This document shows, piece by piece, positions 6,619-9,075 of a stretch of DNA of 9,075 nt (positions within the stretch are counted from its first letter, which is position 1; the number at the start of each line of letters is the position of its first letter). Origin of the DNA: an uncultured Bacteroidota bacterium (GTDB taxonomy: Bacteria > Bacteroidota > Bacteroidia > Flavobacteriales > Flavobacteriaceae); contig CAIRNC010000140.1 in assembly GCA_903879875.1 (NCBI GenBank), positions 1-9,075 of the forward strand. The letters are read 5' to 3'. The position numbers were made by a program, and so were the translations under genes. Under the pieces are notes generated by a model, which did not search any database, was not told the DNA's origin, and worked only from the letters and a program-made list of their open reading frames with translations.

Positions 6619-7737
6619 ATGAAAAACATACTCTATACTATCGGATTAGCTACTTTATTATTTTCATGTAAAGAAGCAAAAAAAGAAGTTGAAGCGCCAA
6701 AAGATTCGGGATTGATTACCGTAACTGCAACTCAATTTAAATCCTCTGCCATGGAAATTGCTAGTCCATTAGAACAAGATTTTGATGTCACCATAAAAGC
6801 ATCGGGGAAAATTGATGTCCCACCTTCTAATAAGGCTAAAATCACGACGTTTATTGGTGGCTATGTAAAATCTTCCAAGCTTTTGATTGGAGATAAAGTT
6901 ACAAAAGGGCAAGCGTTATTGACACTTGAAAGTACTGAATTTCTGGACATGCAGAAAGATTATTTGGAAGTGGCGGAACAAATCAATTATTTAAAATCGG
7001 AATTTGATCGTCAAAAAACATTGTATGATGAAAAAATTACTTCACAAAAAAACTATTTAAAAGCAGAAAGTGATTACCGCAGAGCCAAAGGATTGTATTT
7101 AGGTTTAAGGGAAAAACTTTTATTATTGAACATTAATCCTGCCCAAGTTGAAAAAGGAAAAATGACATCGACTATTACAATTTTTTCACCAATTTCAGGC
7201 GATGTAACCGTTATGAATGCTAATGTTGGAATGTTTATGGCCCCATCGGATGTGATTTTAGAAATTATCAATACGGGTGATTTACATGTTGAATTGTCAG
7301 TGTTTGAAAAAGACATTTTGAAAGTCAAAGAAGAACAAAAAATACTGTTTACGGTTCCAGAAGCTTCAAATGAAATTTTTCAAGGAAAAGTGCATTTAGT
7401 TGGAAAATCAATTGAAGGAAATGACAGAACGGTTAACGTTCACGGACATTTAGACCAAAGTGTAAAACAACGTTTGATTACAGGAATGTTTGTTGAAGCA
7501 AGAATTGTTGTAGCTTCTAAAAAAGGATTAGCAATTCCAACAGATGCATTAATTACCGAAAATAATAAATATTATGTTTTGCTTTTGGATAATGATAAAA
7601 ACGAAACATATTCATTCAAAAAAGTAGCCGTAACTGTTGGTGAAAAAACGGAAAAAACAATTGAATTATTGAAAAATAACGAAATAAATACAACTTCTAA
7701 AATACTAACAAGAGGAGTGTTTGATATCACAAACTAA
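6619..7737 (+). CDS. czcB: Periplasmic adaptor (membrane fusion) lipoprotein of the metal efflux system
   Basis: This 372-residue HlyD/CzcB-type adaptor would bridge the RND pump and the outer-membrane channel in the periplasm. The N-terminus is a lipoprotein signal with lipobox LFSC and lipidated Cys17, then a charged linker. A barrel-sandwich (lipoyl-like) half follows around residues 65-110 (GGYVKSSKLLIGDKVTKGQ). A short alpha-hairpin (about 110-175) contains FDRQKTLYDEKITSQKNY, characteristic of heavy-metal adaptors. The second lipoyl half has FSPISGDVTVMNANVGMFM (about 190-208). Beta-barrel and membrane-proximal parts finish the protein, including GMFVEARI and LAIPTDALI. No His-rich N-terminus or CusF-like C-terminal metal-binding domain is present. 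It starts 21 bp after the pump-channel gene in an A-rich leader and is surely co-transcribed. The order pump(+channel) then adaptor differs from the usual C-B-A order. The symbol reflects family, not proven substrate. Confidence 0.92.
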   Translation: MKNILYTIGLATLLFSCKEAKKEVEAPKDSGLITVTATQFKSSAMEIASPLEQDFDVTIKASGKIDVPPSNKAKITTFIGGYVKSSKLLIGDKVTKGQALLTLESTEFLDMQKDYLEVAEQINYLKSEFDRQKTLYDEKITSQKNYLKAESDYRRAKGLYLGLREKLLLLNINPAQVEKGKMTSTITIFSPISGDVTVMNANVGMFMAPSDVILEIINTGDLHVELSVFEKDILKVKEEQKILFTVPEASNEIFQGKVHLVGKSIEGNDRTVNVHGHLDQSVKQRLITGMFVEARIVVASKKGLAIPTDALITENNKYYVLLLDNDKNETYSFKKVAVTVGEKTEKTIELLKNNEINTTSKILTRGVFDITN

Positions 7738-7762
7738 AAAATTAATGATTAATTTTCTAGTT
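7732..7762. terminator. Probable bidirectional terminator overlapping both stop codons
   Basis: This 31-bp inverted repeat has 15-bp arms (7732-7746 and 7748-7762) with one mismatch (7737/7757) and a single central base at 7747. It contains the TAA of the adaptor gene (7735-7737) and the minus-strand TAA of the converging gene (7749-7751), which are only 11 bp apart. The stem is almost entirely A/T, with T-runs on either transcript, so it could stop transcription from both sides. The central bases would open to form the loop. Its function is inferred from position and symmetry; an AT-only stem is weaker than a classical terminator. Confidence 0.55.
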
Positions 7763-8909
7763 CCAATTTATCAATTATTTCTTGTTCGTCATCAGTAGCT
7801 GTAAGGCCAGAAACGTTCCAGTAATCGGTTAGAATAACATTTTTTTTGTTAAATAAAGCTTTGTCCTTAAAAACATCACTGTCTTTAAAACTGAATTTTT
7901 GTTCACTGAAATCGGTAATAACGAAATAATTTCGAACTTCTATTTGAGTGGTTTTCTTTTTATCAATTCTTTCATAACCGATTTCTTCTTTTGAGCTGAT
8001 TAAGTAATAATCATCGCCATCAATTTTATAGATGGTTTTGAATACGGATTTATAAATATTTTTAGCCCCTTCAGCGTTTTTATCTTTCATTTTTGCAAGT
8101 GTTGCGGGCGAAATAAAGGAACTAACTTCAATAATCATTTTTTTCTTTTTATCATAAATAATCGTAAAATCATCTCGCAATCCTTTGGCGTTTTCCATTG
8201 GGGTAGCTGTCATGGTGTAATAGTCTTTATTTGCTGGATTTGCTTTAATTATAAAATCATATTCTTTCTGAGATCGGGACTCTATTAATGGATTCAAATA
8301 CTTGAAAACATAATAATTTTCCATGATATTATTCAAATTGTATCCCAATAAGTCATCTTTGATTTCGGTATCAATAAGGCCATACGATCTGTTTTGTTCA
8401 ACAAAAATGGTTGTTTCAAAACTATTTGGTTTTCCCGTAATCTGAAAATTGATAAGGCCATCATTAAAAAAAGAATAGTCATTATTTAACTTAAAAAACT
8501 CTCTTTCATAAACTTTCAATCGGACTGGAACAGTTAATTTTTTTATTGAATTTTCTACAATACTTTTTAAAATCTCTTGAGGATGAATTCTGGTAAAAAT
8601 AATTTCTTCTAGTTCCGTACTGATTTTTTTAAGCAGAATAATATTGATTTTATCCTTTAATGTGTTCGATTTTATTGTTACTGGATTGTAGTTAGAATTT
8701 GAAATTTTTATACTCGAATTACCAACCAATAGAAAAGTTACTATTCCTTGGGCGTTGCTGATATAATTTTTTTGTGTTTTAGACACAAATACGCTTACAT
8801 CTTCAACAGGATTATTATTATCTAAATCTTTTAGTTGAATTGTAATTTCAGTGTTTTGGCTATAACTTTTAAACACAAAAAGTAGTAGAATTAAACTTAT
8901 TTTTTTCAT
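7749..8909 (-). CDS. Secreted protein with carboxypeptidase-regulatory-like domain, function unknown
   Basis: This 386-residue exported protein starts at an ATG (8909-8907) followed by a clear Sec signal peptide: KK, hydrophobic LILLLFVF, then KSYS before QN, with cleavage likely after Ser17. There is no lipobox Cys, so it is probably periplasmic or outer-membrane associated. Residues about 20-95 resemble the transthyretin-like 'carboxypeptidase regulatory-like' beta-sandwich common in Bacteroidota envelope proteins (PVEDVSVFVSKTQ, GIVTF, NYNPVTI), ending in TELEEIIF. Next comes PQEILKSIVENSIKKL (about 110-125) and KVYEREFFKLN, a pattern I associate with Bacteroidota proteins carrying this domain. 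The rest is beta-rich, with no catalytic motif that I recognise. There is no TonB-dependent barrel and no type IX sorting domain at the C-terminus (DKLELEN). It converges on the efflux operon with an 11-bp gap, so a shared function is not implied. The domain call is moderately sure; the role is unknown. Confidence 0.75.
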   Translation of the reverse strand: MKKISLILLLFVFKSYSQNTEITIQLKDLDNNNPVEDVSVFVSKTQKNYISNAQGIVTFLLVGNSSIKISNSNYNPVTIKSNTLKDKINIILLKKISTELEEIIFTRIHPQEILKSIVENSIKKLTVPVRLKVYEREFFKLNNDYSFFNDGLINFQITGKPNSFETTIFVEQNRSYGLIDTEIKDDLLGYNLNNIMENYYVFKYLNPLIESRSQKEYDFIIKANPANKDYYTMTATPMENAKGLRDDFTIIYDKKKKMIIEVSSFISPATLAKMKDKNAEGAKNIYKSVFKTIYKIDGDDYYLISSKEEIGYERIDKKKTTQIEVRNYFVITDFSEQKFSFKDSDVFKDKALFNKKNVILTDYWNVSGLTATDDEQEIIDKLELEN

Positions 8910-9075
8910 AATTAAAACACTTTAAAACACAAATTTAACCATTAGTATCATTAAGTGCTTAATAAACAATAAAATTATTTAATTTGAAGATTAATTTATT
9001 TTACCATTACTACTTTATTTAGTTTTAATTGTTTATCAACTGGTATAATTTTTCAAAATTAAGTCAACACTATTA
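8910..9075 (-). promoter_or_regulatory. Upstream region and candidate promoter of the secreted-protein gene
   Basis: On the minus strand, TAAATTTG at 8930-8937 matches the Bacteroidota -7 consensus TAnnTTTG and lies about 20 bp upstream of the ATG at 8909. No TTTG is found at the expected -33 distance. The remaining bases to the window edge are very AT-rich; I see no further gene, RNA or repeat in them. Confidence 0.4.

Noticed and set aside
1..9075. Insertion sequences, integrases, tRNA genes, riboswitches or phage genes
   Set aside because: No transposase or integrase motif, terminal inverted repeat pair, tRNA-like cloverleaf or recognisable riboswitch core was seen in any intergenic stretch.

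Overview
The window looks like chromosomal DNA of a Bacteroidota, most likely a Flavobacteriaceae (Flavobacterium-like) bacterium. The DNA is AT-rich. Export signals end in the '(Y/F)SQN' style common in that group. Upstream regions lack Shine-Dalgarno GGAGG boxes, and two of them carry the Bacteroidota-type -7 element TAnnTTTG. This placement is inferred from these features and from protein style; no database was consulted.

Layout. (1) Positions 1-704, minus strand: the N-terminal two thirds of a FabH-like beta-ketoacyl-ACP synthase III, cut by the window edge. (2) 813-1790, minus strand: an ABC-transporter ATPase with no permease in view, transcribed towards the synthase. (3) 1791-2265: a divergent intergenic region dominated by 13 exact-length 21-bp tandem repeats (1894-2166), followed by the efflux promoter. 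(4) 2266-6597, plus strand: a 1443-residue heavy-metal RND efflux pump (CzcA/CusA family) with a TolC-like outer-membrane factor fused in frame to its C-terminus through an internal signal-peptide-like segment. (5) 6619-7737, plus strand: the matching periplasmic adaptor, a lipoprotein, 21 bp downstream in the same operon. (6) 7749-8909, minus strand, convergent: a secreted protein of unknown function with a carboxypeptidase-regulatory-like domain. (7) 8910-9075: the promoter side of that last gene, with nothing else recognisable.

How the genes work together. The two plus-strand genes encode a complete tripartite efflux machine from only two reading frames: inner-membrane pump plus outer-membrane channel, and then adaptor. 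The pump carries the TM4 acidic triad of heavy-metal RND proteins, and its periplasmic porter region looks more like CzcA (divalent cations such as Zn, Co, Cd or Ni) than CusA (Cu/Ag). No metal sensor or two-component system is in the window. The ABC ATPase and the KAS III gene form a same-strand pair of unclear common purpose. The efflux operon and the converging secreted-protein gene share a near-perfect palindrome covering both stop codons, probably a bidirectional terminator.

Most worth a second look: the pump-channel fusion with its possible internal signal-peptidase site, and the helically phased 21-bp repeat array next to the pump promoter. Neither is proven to be a new system. I recall pump-channel fusions of about 1440 residues being annotated in other Flavobacteriia.
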